NCBI GenBank assembly: GCA_026545225.1
Contig: CM048849.1
Location: 29,770,336 to 29,834,335, forward strand
Reading direction: 5' to 3'
From: Cornus controversa
Taxonomy: Eukaryota; Streptophyta; Magnoliopsida; Cornales; Cornaceae
Length of the DNA: 64,000 nucleotides
Shown here one piece after another: positions 1 through 10,907 of this stretch (position 1 is its first letter; each line of letters starts with the position of its first letter). The notes beneath the pieces were generated by a model. The model ran no database searches. It saw only the letters and a program-made list of their open reading frames with translations, and was not told where the DNA came from. A program made the position numbers and the translations under genes.

Positions 1-866
1 CTCTCTCGGTCCTAGTTTGCACTTGCATTGAGATAATAGATAGGTTAATGTAGTGTGTGGGGCTGCTCTATTCTTGGGTCATAGGGTTAATTGGGGATAT
101 ATTTATGAGCTGGTGAGTTATACTTAATTGTGTATAAACATAAGTTTGGGGTTTTCTAAAAGGGTGATCGATGGAGGTAGGTTAGGTTTGCCTAATATTT
201 AGTAAGGTATTTGTAAAATATGAAGGAAGGCATGGTAGGATTGCCTAGTATCTAATTAGATAAAACTTAGTGTGTCTGACATGTTAGGATTGCCTATGGA
301 TTGAACTTAGAAATTTGCTCTACCTTTATTTTGATAATGGATGGGTTGGTTCAAAACACAGTTCTAATTATTTCTAGGACAAGAGATTAAATGACTAAAT
401 AGTATAATTATATTTATATATTTTTACTGTCCTCATATAAACGGTATGTTTACTAGTTCTCTAATTGGGTGGTAGTAGAGGGAACTTGCTCGTGGGTTTA
501 ACCCACTTTGTTGATATTTCAAGTCCAGACAGTTTTCATCTCGAGGTTAGAGCATGAAGTTCATAGAGTGTGGCAGTCATCTATTCCTTGCCAGACTTGA
601 GTGTAGGGGCTTAGATATTTTTATAATGTATTTACTTTTATAATTTTTGGTTAAGGGGTCCTTGTGTTACAGGACTTCCAAGTTGTATAGTTTAGACTCG
701 TATTTTGTATATTTAATAGTTTTATTTATTTCAGCTAGACTTTCTTGTCAGCGTTTAAAATTTTTTTTTCTTTTGTCATGCTTGTTTGCTATCAGTTGTA
801 GATATCCCTTATGTTTTATATGTGAGACTGGACACCTCATGCTTGAAATTTGTAGGGGGTATTTCA
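1..866 (+). mobile_element. 5' LTR (right part) of a Tekay-type Ty3/gypsy element
   Basis: Positions 15-866 match 5871-6728 over their whole length with scattered substitutions and small indels, so this is the 3' portion of the left LTR of the element whose right LTR is 3836-6728. It ends ATTTCA at 866, just before a primer-binding site. The first two kilobases of this LTR lie outside the window. The divergence between the LTRs implies an old insertion. Confidence 0.9.
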
Positions 867-868
867 GT

Positions 869-880
869 TTGTATCAGAGT
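869..880 (+). other. Primer-binding site (initiator tRNA-Met type)
   Basis: TTGTATCAGAGT resembles the canonical TGGTATCAGAGC with two changes and lies two bases after the LTR end. This is where the tRNA would prime minus-strand DNA synthesis. Confidence 0.8.
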
Positions 881-1018
881 ATTTCAGGTTCATGTATTCT
901 TGGGTCTTTAAGCTTTGTCGTATGGTATCTTTCGCATTGTGTATTCTGATAAATAAAATCTAATTATAGGACTGAACATACTCTATACGTTTTAGTTTAT
1001 TATTGGGGTAGTTTTCAT

Positions 1019-1066
1019 ATGTCGCCCCGTAGGAGGAGGAATGTGAATCAAAACCAGGGTCAGTTT
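1019..1066 (+). pseudogene. gag remnant, first 16 codons only
   Basis: An ATG opens a frame reading MSPRRRRNVNQNQGQF and then stops. A basic Arg-rich start of this kind is typical of Tekay gag. Protease sequence follows within about 20 bases, so nearly the whole capsid and zinc-knuckle region has been deleted. It cannot make a functional Gag. Confidence 0.75.
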
Positions 1067-1082
1067 TGATAAATAGTAAACT

Positions 1083-1584
1083 CGATCGTAATTTATTTAC
1101 TACGGGTGCATCCCACTCATTTGTATTTCGGTCATTGGTTAGACTATCTGGTATAGCTATTCAACCGTATAGTTCTCCATTTAGTATTTCTACACCATTG
1201 GGGGTTAGTACGATTTTACGGGAACGCTATAGTCAAGTCACTATAGACATTGTCAGACTCAGGTTCTTAGCAGACCTACTAGTCTTCGATATGTATTCTT
1301 ATGATGTTATACTAGAAATGGATTGGTTATCACGTTATCATGCCCATGTAAATTGCCAAGATAAGGCAATTGGTTCTACTATACCGGGTCAGGAGATGTC
1401 TTTGGTTGATATACTACAATCAAATGAAGGGTCTATAACTCACCTATTCTTTATTAGTAAGGAGTCTCCAGAGGGAATTAGTATTTTTATGGATTCCATT
1501 CTAGGGGTGCGAGACTTTCAGGATGTGTTTCGGGAAATCTCAAGGCTACCACCGAATCGTGAGATAGACTTTATGATTTATTAG
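1083..1584 (+). pseudogene. Retropepsin-like protease and start of RT linker, Ty3/gypsy
   Basis: The frame contains the aspartic-protease flap/active-site region TTGASHSFVFRS. In active elements the motif is DTGA, so the catalytic Asp is replaced by Thr. The later part (FQDVFREISRLPPNREIDF) is the conserved segment preceding the reverse transcriptase of chromoviruses. The frame stops at 1582-1584 where RT should begin. It belongs to the element spanning 1-6728. Confidence 0.85.
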
Positions 1585-1619
1585 CTTTAGGCACCAGGCC
1601 TATTTCTAGGTCAGAGGAG

Positions 1620-1860
1620 GATCACACCAGATATCTCAGTATTGTTCTATAGACACTGAGAGATCAACAGTTGTATGCAAAGTTTGAGAAGTGTGATTTC
1701 TAGCAGAGCGAGGTGAAGTTCTTGGGTCATGCATTATCTGAGAAGGGATAGTGGTTGATCCAAGCAAGGTATCCGTAGTATTGGAATGGGGGCAACCTAC
1801 CTCACCCACTGAGATTATTATCATAGGTTTATTTAGGGCTTCTCCAAGATTGCTAGCCCT
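1620..1860 (+). pseudogene. C-terminal scrap of reverse transcriptase
   Basis: Broken reading frames show the RT thumb region (LYAKFEKCDF, then EVKFLGHALSEKG) with several stops and frameshifts. The catalytic palm of RT, normally located between the protease linker and this point, is missing. The deletion is therefore internal to the element and removes several hundred codons. Confidence 0.75.
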
Positions 1861-1878
1861 CTCACCCATCTGACTAAA

Positions 1879-2562
1879 ATGGGTGTGCCTTTCATGTGGG
1901 ATGAACCTTGTCAAGCGACATTTGATGAGTTGAAGAGCAGGTTGATGACTACACATGGTCTAGCTACCCCTCAGAGTGGTATTAAGTATTTGGTATATAC
2001 TGATGCATCATTACAGGGTCTGGGGTGTGTGTTGATGCAGGAGGAGAGGCCTATATCATACACTTGACGTAAGCTTAAGCCTCACGAGCTTAATTACCTA
2101 ACTCATGATTTGGAGTTAGCAGTTGTGCTTTTTGGCTTTAGGATCTGGAGGCATTATCTCTTGGGGGAGACTTTCAAATTGTTCAGTGACCACAAGAGTT
2201 TGCAAAATTTGTTCTCACAGAAGGAGCTAAATATGAGGCAGTGTAGATGGTTGAAATTCATGAAAGATTATCACTTTTTCATCCAATACCACCAAGGGAA
2301 AGCGAATGTAGTAGCTGATACACTTAGTTGCCGACCCAATGCTAGTCTTTCAACTTTATTTGAAACAAAATGGAATCATTTGAGAAGCATTGATGAATTA
2401 GCTGATGATTTTGTAGCGTGTGTGGTGGTTACACCTACTATTATTCGGAGGGTAATTTTAGATCAGCTTACTGACTCGAAGTGCATAGAGAAAGTAACTG
2501 AGTTAAAATTTAGAGAGGTGCCATTTTACACAGTGGGTAATAGATGGAAGACTACGATATAA
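1879..2562 (+). pseudogene. RNase H domain of Ty3/gypsy polyprotein
   Basis: The frame reads through the RNase H fold of gypsy elements: CQATFDELKSRL, YTDASLQGLGCVLMQ, [25 protein letters not shown] and [16 protein letters not shown] stop at 2065-2067 splits the domain. Several expected acidic residues (YTDAS, FSDHK, VADTLS) remain. The end of the frame leads toward integrase. Inactive because of the stop and the upstream deletion. Confidence 0.9.
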
Positions 2563-2574
2563 GGGGTGGTTAGT

Positions 2575-3480
2575 AGTTCCTCCGAAGGATGATTTGAGGA
2601 GAGCAGTGATGATTAAGGCTCAAAGTTCATAGTTTTTGGTACACCCAGGCAAAAATAAAATGTACCAGGACATGAAGCAACAGTTTTGGTGAGCAGGCAT
2701 AAAGAGGGACATTGCTATATTTGTCTCTAAGTGTAGTTCTTGTCAAATGATCAAGATTGATCATCAGAGACTACCGGGATCTTCGCAGCCACGACCTATA
2801 CCGGAGTGGAAATGGGAGAGCATTTCTATGGATTTCATTGTGGGACTTCCCACCTCACAGCGAAATCATGATGCTATTTGGGTGATAGTGGACAGGTTGA
2901 CATAATTAGCCAATTTCTTGCCAGTTCACTCGAGTTACACCTCAGAGTAATACGCGAAGCTTTACATTGTAGAGATAGTGAAGCTCCATGGTGTACCTTT
3001 GTCCACTATATCAGATAGAGATCTAAACTTTGTTTCAGGGTTTTGGGAGAGTTTTCAGCAGGCTATGGGTACAGCCCTGCATCTCAGTACAGCCTATCAC
3101 CCTCAAACCAATGGTCAGACTAAGAGGGTTAATCAGATTTTGAAAGATATGTTGCGAGCGTGTGTACTCGACTTCAAGAGTAATTGGGAGAGTTACTTGC
3201 CACTCGTTGAGTTTGCTTATAACAATAGTTACTAAAAGACTATTGGTATAGCACCATTCAAGGCTCTGTATGGGTGCCTATGTAGGTCGCCTATATGCTG
3301 ATTAGAGGTTGGAGATAATAGATTCTTGGGTCCTAAATTCATTAAGGACACATCTGAGAAAGTTGCTCTTATTAGGGACCGTATGCGAACTGCTTAGAGT
3401 AGACTGAAGAGTTATACTGATCGAAAGACTCGAGCATTAGAGTTCAAGGTGGGGGATCAGGGATTACTCAAAGTTTCTCC
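2575..3480 (+). pseudogene. Integrase of Ty3/gypsy polyprotein
   Basis: The zinc-binding end is visible as HPGKNKMYQDMKQQFW followed by CSSCQ. The catalytic core follows: [28 protein letters not shown] and [14 protein letters not shown]. The two core Asp residues are present, but the Glu of the DDE triad (normally QTERVN or similar) reads Lys. Stops occur around 2680, 2905, 2950, 3235 and 3300. The frame continues to the GPF/Y-like region (KVGDQGLLKVSPRR). Confidence 0.9.
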
Positions 3481-3529
3481 TAGAAGGGAGTAATGCGGTT
3501 TGGGAAAAAGAGGAAGTAGCATATAGATT

Positions 3530-3790
3530 ACTGTGTCCATGTTGCAGAAATTCCTTAGGGATGAGGATACCTATCAGCACATTGAGGTTGGGGAGATTGA
3601 GTTGCAGCCAGATGCAACATATGTGGAACAACCTTACTGTATTCTTGACCGTAGGAACCAGGTCCTTCATTCGAAGACCATTCCTTTAGTTCGGTTTCAA
3701 TGGAGCCACCACAATGAGGCAGAGTGCTCTTGGGAAAGGGAGGATGAGATAAAGGCAAAATATCCAGAGTTTTTTATTTATTTTAGGTAT
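3530..3790 (+). pseudogene. Integrase C-terminal chromodomain
   Basis: The frame after 3533 has the order seen in chromovirus tails: MLQKFLRDEDTYQHIEVGEI, YVEQPYCILDRRNQVLHSKT, IPLVRFQWSHHNEAECSWER, then EDEIKAKYPEFF. The aromatic and acidic positions of a CHDII-type chromodomain are recognisable. This places the element in the chromovirus branch, close to Tekay/Del. Confidence 0.85.
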
Positions 3791-3823
3791 GAGGTAAATT
3801 CCGAGGACGGAATTCCTCTTTTT

Positions 3824-3835
3824 AGGGGAGAAGAA
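3824..3835 (+). other. Polypurine tract
   Basis: AGGGGAGAAGAA directly abuts the TG that opens the 3' LTR. It is the expected plus-strand primer site and fixes the LTR start. Confidence 0.8.
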
Positions 3836-6728
3836 TGTAATACCCCGTAATTTGAGGATATTTAAATTGGGTTTTTAGTATTTAATTGGGTTTAATTATT
3901 TAAATGTTTTAGTTAATTTTGATAATGCCTGCTTTTATTTATTCAATATGGATGTTTGAATTGTTTCTAGGTGTTGATTTATTTTAATTATGTGTGAATT
4001 ATTTGTTTTAAATATAATTTTTATTTAAATAAAAATAGGTGGGTTTTTGGATTGCATATTCTTTCATTTTTTATTATTATCAGGTTGGGCTAGACTGTTG
4101 GGTTGGGCTATATATATTTATATATAGATGGGCTATATATTTTATGTTTATTAGTTTAATTATTTAGAAATATTTTTTTTTTAGTTTTCTAGAAAGAAAA
4201 TTAAATAAGAGAAAAAAATAGGGTTCAGTAGTTTCTACGCACAGAGTGTTTCTACTCGCAGACATGAGAAAACGGTAGATGCCGCAAAAAGGGAGAGAAG
4301 GTGATTTTGTTCAAAATCACAAGGCAAGTTCAATCTCTTCACTTCCCCTTTGAACTTGTAAACATAGATTAATTTTTGTGTTGCTTGATAGTACGTATAT
4401 ACATGTATATCTTTGTATACAACTATGTATTAGTATGATTATGCATAGTAAGGGATTTGTGGTTGATTAAATATGAGTAATCTGTGGTCTCGGTACAGTT
4501 ATGGTGTAAGTTCTTACATGTTTATACGTGTATATAAACATGAGATTTGGGTTGATTATAAACGTCATTTTTGAAGGTTTTTGTTCCAATTAAACTATTG
4601 ATCTTGCTCTCCCGAATGTTCCCTGTAAGCTTGGTAGTGAATCATTGGGTAGTTTGACGAAAATTTGAGTTTCAAATTTAAGAACCCTAAAATTTGAATT
4701 TGGCATTTTTTGGATTTAGACGATGAATGGTGGTGATTTTGGTACTAATGCGTAGCTTAAACTGAGAGGAGTTGAATGGTATATTCAAACGTGAGATTTG
4801 GTGGCCAGAGATGGCCAAAAACTGGCTTGGAAGAGGAGGCCTTGCAGTTGTTCACGTACTCAAAAAAAGTTACAGAAAAAAAATAAGGAAGAAGGTGACC
4901 CAGCCCACAGGTGCTGCCAGCGTGTGGGGCACGCGAGGGCACCTCCGGTCCCACTCGGCGGGCCCAATTTGGGCCCAGTCCGAAATATTTAAATATTTTT
5001 TTTCTGTTTAATTCATTTTTAAATTGAAAAAAAATAGGAAAAATATTTTTAAAATTTCTTTTAAATTCCAAAAAAATTTTCAAAAATTCAAATTAATATT
5101 TTAGGGACAACATACGCATGGGTTTTTAATTTCAAGATGAAATGAGTTCCCCTTGTTGTAGAATTAGTACAAAAAGTATGCTTCAAAATTGGAATTTTAT
5201 TTTCTTTCGTTTTGGAAAATATTTTTAAAATTACTGAGTATTCCAGAAAAATAAATTAAGACTTTTAAAAAAAGACTTTGCACGAAAACCTTGGATTAGA
5301 GTTAGGTTGAGATACTTGATGTTTAAATTGAGGTGTTGGAATTATTGTAGGGTTTTCTTTTAATTAATTGTTTAAATTCCTTTAATTGTTTCTTTGCTTG
5401 AATAGATGTTCTTGATTAATTGTATGGTGTTTAAAACATTTTATAGGAGTATGTTAAAAAATTTACATTTATAGTATGTTATGTTTTTTTATTATTTGTT
5501 TAAATTAATGAATGGGACGATAGGATTTACATTATATTAATTAGCATGCTTTTAAGTATGTTAGTTTTTTTATCTAAATGTTAATTATCCAGGTATGTCA
5601 GGATTTTCTAATACCTAATAAGGTATTTATATATTATATTTGGTATGTCAGGATTGTTAGACATGTCGGGATTGCCTAATACCTAATAAGGTATCTATAT
5701 ATTATATTTGGCATGTCAAGATTGCCAGACATGTCAGAAATGCCTAAAACTTAATAAGATATCTTTATATTTTAGTTGGGGCATGTCAGGATTGCCTAAT
5801 ATCTAATAACAAAATTTCGCGTTATATATTTGAGCATGTTCGGATTTTCTTTTGTGTAAACTTAAAAGTAGTTTGCACTTGTATTGAGATAACAGATGGG
5901 TTAATGTAGTGTGTGGGGCTGCTCTATTCTTGGGTCACAGGATTAATTGGGGATATGTTTATGAGCTGGTGAGTTATACTTAATTATATATAAACATAAG
6001 TTTGGGGTTTTGTATAAGGATGATTAGTGGAGGTAGGTTAGGTTTGCCTAATACTTAGTAAGGTATTTGTAAAATATGGAGGAAGGCATGGTAGGATTGT
6101 CTAATATCTAATTAAATAAAACTTAATGTGTGAGACATGTTAGATTGCCTATGGTTTGAACTTAGAAATTTGCTCTACCTTTATTCTGATAATGGATGGG
6201 TTGATTCAAAACATAGTTCTAATTATTTCTGGGACAAGAGATTAAATGACTTAATGGTATAATTATATCTATATGTTTTAACTCTCCTCATATAGAGGAT
6301 ATGTTTACCTGTTCTTTGATTGGGTGGTAGTAGAGGGAACTTGCTAGTGGGTTTAGCCCACTTTGTTGATATTTCAGGTCTCAGGCAGTTTCTATCTCGA
6401 GGTTAGAGTATAAAGTTCATTGAGCATGACAGTCATCTATTCTTTACCAGAATTGAGTGTAGGGACTTAGATCTTTTCATAAAGTATTTACTTTTATACT
6501 TTTTGGTTAAGGGGTCCTTGAGTTACGGGACTTCCAAGTTCTATAGTTCAGAATTGCATTTTGTATATTTAACAATATAATTTATTTAAGTTAGACTTTC
6601 TTGTCAGCATTTAAAATTCTTTTTTTTTTCTTTTGTCATCCTTGTTTACTATCAGTTGTAGATATCCTTTATGTTTTATGTGTGAGACTGGCCACCTCAT
6701 GCGTGAAATTTGTAGGGGGTATTTTACA
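3836..6728 (+). mobile_element. Complete 3' LTR (2893 bp) of the Tekay-type element
   Basis: It starts TGTAATACCCCG right after the polypurine tract and ends TTTTACA at 6728, where similarity to the left LTR also ends. It contains short internal repeats around 5580-5800 (a GGCATGTCAGGATTGCCTAA-like motif about five times) and a conserved TTGCTNGTGGGTTTANCCCAC segment also seen near 490. The internal part of the element (867-3835) is only 2969 bp, well below an intact Tekay interior. Confidence 0.9.
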
Positions 6729-6750
6729 TTGGGTATGCACAACTTCCTAA

Positions 6751-7281
6751 TCATGTCGTCCATGTTGGTCGGTTTGGATCCTCCACTTGGTATGGCAGGA
6801 CAATGCCATTCTCAATCTCTGTGACACCTAATATATTGGCAAAAGTGTCCTTAGTGACCTCAACACGAACGCCATAACACTTGGTGATGAAAGTTAGGTC
6901 GTCCAAATTGAAAGTGATTATGCTACCATAAAAGTATCTCACCATATCCGGCTTGACAATCTCCCGAAGATCACATAGTGATTCCGAACCATTTTTCTCA
7001 AAATATTACACAAACTCTAACTTCCACTCTTGTTTAATTGCCATAAGATTGATTTTTCGTTCAATTCTCATTGCCCAACAACAAATGATGTTAAGAAAAT
7101 TATTATAGTTGAAGTCATCCTCAAACATGTTCCTAGTGAAACCAATGCTGTTATCCGCACTTGTTGATGTCTCATTGCTTCTGTGCTTATATGCCACAAG
7201 TACCACAACGAAAGGAACCACAAACAATATCAAAATCTCCATTGAGTCATTTTGTCGAACACCTAAAGGGCACAAGTTCAA
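6751..7281 (-). pseudogene. Plant transposon-associated protein, truncated
   Basis: On the minus strand, a frame from 7281 down to 6751 is interrupted by one stop at 7006-7008 but stays in phase. The second half (DLREIVKPDMVRYFYG, NLDDLTFITKCYGVRV, TFANILGVTEIENG) has the pattern of the plant transposon protein domain often found in gypsy-derived genes: a VxxFYxN-like motif, a region around a GV-R core, and LG(V/I). The Tekay LTR ends 22 bp beyond its end, so the Tekay insertion truncated it. Family assignment is from pattern only. Confidence 0.6.
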
Positions 7282-7299
7282 TCCTCAAATTTTAAATAT

Positions 7300-7700
7300 A
7301 TTTGTTTGATCAATTCACCACAAAGCTCAACAACAATCAACACAATCCACTAAAACTTCAATCCCAACCTCCAACAATCAATAATCAATAAGAATAAGGG
7401 AGAAGTAGAAAGTGAGTGATATGAGTGTTCTTAAGAGTGTTTTAGTGCTTGAAAGACTTGAGAGATGAGTGATATGTGAGTGTAGGCTCACATGTGTGAA
7501 GGGAGAACTTAAACATCAAACGCGCAAGCGGATTTTCATATTTCTCGGCATCCACTAAGTGCGACTGGTCCTAATATTTGGGACCAGTCCAACTTATTTC
7601 GATTTCTCAGAACATGCAGAAGTGCGACCGATGCTCAATATCAGAGACCGGTCCCACTTTGTGAATTATGCATAATTACACTTTCGACTTCTGATTCACT
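7300..7700 (-). promoter_or_regulatory. Upstream leader or LTR-like region with two tandem hairpins
   Basis: This stretch lies directly upstream, on the minus strand, of the transposon-protein frame. It holds two imperfect hairpins: 7557-7595 (AAGTGCGACTGGTCC ... GGACCAGTCCAACTT) and 7620-7660 (AAGTGCGACCGATGCTC ... GAGACCGGTCCCACTT). A pyrimidine-rich CACTCA-containing tract follows in the direction of transcription. It looks like retroelement U3/leader sequence, but its borders are not defined. Confidence 0.4.
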
Positions 7701-8690
7701 AAAAATATATTTGAATTTTTTCTTTGAAACACAAAAAAAAAAAACTATTTTTGGATTTTTGAATATGATAACAAATAAAAATAATCAAAGACAATCTCAT
7801 GAGAATAATAAAAAAATTATTTTTTAGAGAATAACATGAGCCCTAAAATTTTTGAAAAACTTCAAAAATATTCATAAATGCAGAATTTTAAAACCCATAA
7901 TTGGTTCACAAAATTCATCCTCAATTTCATGATAATAGTACAACTTCCTACACACCAATATTTATAAAATTTTAAAAATTCATCTAATAAATTCATGTGT
8001 GTGTGTGCAATCTAACTTCATAAAAAATTAATCAAATTCCTTTGATTCGTCTTCTAAAACATATTGGATGATAAGAAAATATAACTACACATGATCAAGT
8101 TTTTTTTTTCATTGTCCTTCATTTTTTTTATTTTTCTTAGACGGTGGCTTTCACGCTTACGAGTAGTCAGTTATGTTCCTCAAAACAACTCTTTATTTAA
8201 AAAGATACCGCATTGGAGATTTATGTTGTAGTGGAAGCTTCAAACACATCCCGAAGGTAGCCTTTTCGTTTTTGTCTTAGATATTCAGCAAGTTTTTATT
8301 TTCTTTTTCTTTCCATGCTAGATAAAAACATAATTTTTTTATCATTTAAGCTTTTAGTGCTACTCATACAATATACTTTAGTCAACTTCACATTACTTTT
8401 CAATTAATTCTCTTATAGTTGGACTAGTGCACAAATTTTATGGACTCAAAAGAGTTACCTCTAAAGAGAAATAAATACAGCACTTTAGTTATCAATGTCT
8501 ATATCATAAAATCAAGTACTTCATTCATTGACAAACTAAGTGTCTCAATTATGCATTCACCAATCAAAGTGAAATTAAAAAGAAATATAAATAATTCAAA
8601 TTATTTCTCAGAAAAACTTGATTCTCATAATCTTATATGATTGTAAAATAATAAATAAAACCTAACTTAAACTAAAAGATATGGTCTAAT
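7700..8690. other. A+T-rich DNA without a recognisable gene
   Basis: Only short A+T-rich frames occur. There is a short GT run near 7990-8010. The stretch lies downstream (minus sense) of the copia gag remnant, where pol should be, but I could find no protease, integrase or RT motif, so copia pol is deleted or unrecognisable. Confidence 0.5.
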
Positions 8691-8699
8691 GGAAAACAG

Positions 8700-10830
8700 T
8701 TAATGAACATAAGCTCAGTCCATGACTACCAAAATCCTAATGACTTAGTTAAGGGGTTTTGCACCCAAAGACCTATTAGGAATGAATTCCATAGTATCAA
8801 TAGGCACAAACATCTCCAAATATTCCTTTTTCATCTAAATTGTTTTAACATGCAACTTATTAAGAAAATAAGGTGGAGAAACAGAAACATCCATTTTCTT
8901 GTTTAAATTCTTTTTAGCTTGAGAATTTTTGGGTTTGTTCCAATAATGTATTTTTTAGCATGAAACCTATCCTTAGCGAAATGAAAATACACATGAAAAT
9001 CAAAATTGGAATGTCTTCTCTTTTTATAGCAATAGTGTTGACTATGTCCATTCTTACCACAAAAGTACAATAAAGCACATTGGACGTAACTTTAGCATGT
9101 AAAGGCTCAAGTTGAGGCTTAGGTTTGGGTTCAGACACATTTAAGTTCTTGGGTTTAACAAAAATAGTTTTTTCCTTAGATGATGACCCATCAAAACCTA
9201 ATCCTGTCTTATCTCCTACAGGCTTTCCAAAACTAATCATGTTATCAAGCTTAATCTGCCCAAAAGTAAAAGTAATTAATTTCTCTTGTGATTTTTTCAA
9301 TTCAGGCTCAAGAAAATTAATTTTAGCAACAAAACATCTTTAGCATAAATAGCTTGACTTACCTCGTTGTCGAGAAACTTGACTTTATCTTGAAGATTCA
9401 GAATTTCGGTATTACTTTCTTTAATTTTCTTCTGGTTTTTCTCAGTTTCTTCCATTAGAGATTCTTTTTCACTTTCCATCATCTCCAACTTCTTGGTCTG
9501 CTCTTTGTAGGCTCTCTTGACCTTGACAGTTTCTGTAAACAACTCTTCAAAAGCCTTAGATAGTTCTTCCTAGGTTGATTCTTCTTTTTCTTCATCTTCT
9601 GAATCATCAGACCCAACTTAGCTTAGGGTTGTAAAATTCTCTATTTCACCTACATTAAAAGAATGATTATCAGCAGTATCATCACTCACTAAAACAACAA
9701 AAGCAAGAGAATCAGTTTCAACAGAAGAATCACTATCAGAGTTAGAAGACTCGGACTCAGAAATAACAGCTTTCATGGCTTTCTTTTTTAGTGTTTGAAC
9801 TTTTCTTAGGACTTGGACATTGATTCGATGTATGACCTTTACCACCACATGTCCAATAAGTGACCTAAATCTCCTTAGAGTCATCTTCTTTCTCTTTCCT
9901 TTCCTTACCTTTGGATGATGAGCTTTGATTCCGAAATTTCAAAGAATTTTCTTTTCTAAGATTTCTATCTTTTTTATATTTAAGGATTTTCCAAAATTTC
10001 CTAGTAAGGATTGCAACATCATTATCTGAATCATATTCAAAACTTTTAACTTTTTCCACCTCAGATTTTGAAGAATTTAAAACATTTGACAAACTTGAAG
10101 ACTTATAAGTTTTTGAGATTTTTAAAGCCAATTTTTTTAATTTATGAAGCTTTGAATATTTCATCTCAAAAGTTTGAATTGATCCAATTAACTCAGCCAC
10201 CTCCATTGAATCTACATCTCTGCTTTTATCTAAGGTTTCCAACTTAGATTGGAACCTATCAGGTAATGATCTCATGATTTTTCTGATAATTGAAAAAATA
10301 GAATTTTCTCACCAAGGTTAACATTACATTGAACAATATCATTAAGCTAAGAATAAAAATTAGAAAATATCTCATCTTCATCCATTTTATCTATTTCAAA
10401 TTTTGTAGCAAGAATTTGTAACTTGGATTTCCTTACCTTAGTGGTACCTTCATGAGTTACCTGTAAAATATCCCATGCTTATTTCAAAGTGGAACATGCA
10501 AAAATTCTAGCAAATTTAAAAGGAACAACAAAATTAAATATAACATATCTACCCTTGTTGTTATTGTTAGCATCTTCATGCTCAGCATTAGACCATGTTG
10601 TTTTATCCTTATCTATAGTCACAACAACATCACCAGTATGAGTGGTAGTGGTAGGTATTTTACAACCATTCTCAATAGCCATCCAAACTCTCTCTCCTTG
10701 ATATTTCAAAAAAGGCTTTCATGCAAGACTTCTAAAAAATATAATTTGAACCATCAAATAAAGGAGTTCGCTGAATCGATCCACCCTCTTTCATACTAAA
10801 TTCCATTATAATTTTTGAAAACAAAAATAA
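8700..10830 (-). pseudogene. Ty1/copia gag (UBN2 type), multiply broken
   Basis: Minus-strand frames together give the full order of a UBN2-type copia gag. Near 10800 is a GGSIQRTPLFDGSNY start. Then come GERVWMAIENG and AWDILQVTHEGTTKVRKSKL (10400-10480), MRSLPDRFQSKLETL (10275) and a Ser/Lys-rich stretch. The first zinc knuckle near 9840 reads YWTCGGKGHTSNQC, its first Cys changed to Tyr. A coiled coil follows (9542-9297), then a second knuckle near 9040, CTFCGKNGHSQHYC, intact but reached only across a frameshift. Stops and frameshifts break every segment. The capsid and knuckles would normally package element RNA. Confidence 0.85.
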
Positions 10831-10882
10831 ATTTTGATTTTAAAATACTTCACAGGGAACTATTCACAAAATAGAGAACACT

Positions 10883-10894
10883 GCTCTGATACCA
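10883..10894 (-). other. Primer-binding site of the copia element (minus sense)
   Basis: GCTCTGATACCA is the exact reverse complement of TGGTATCAGAGC, complementary to the 3' end of initiator tRNA-Met. It lies upstream of the gag start in minus orientation, as expected. The LTR that should abut it is represented by at most about 10 bases before another element begins at 10908. Confidence 0.85.
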
Positions 10895-10907
10895 ATTCTG
10901 AGTTACG

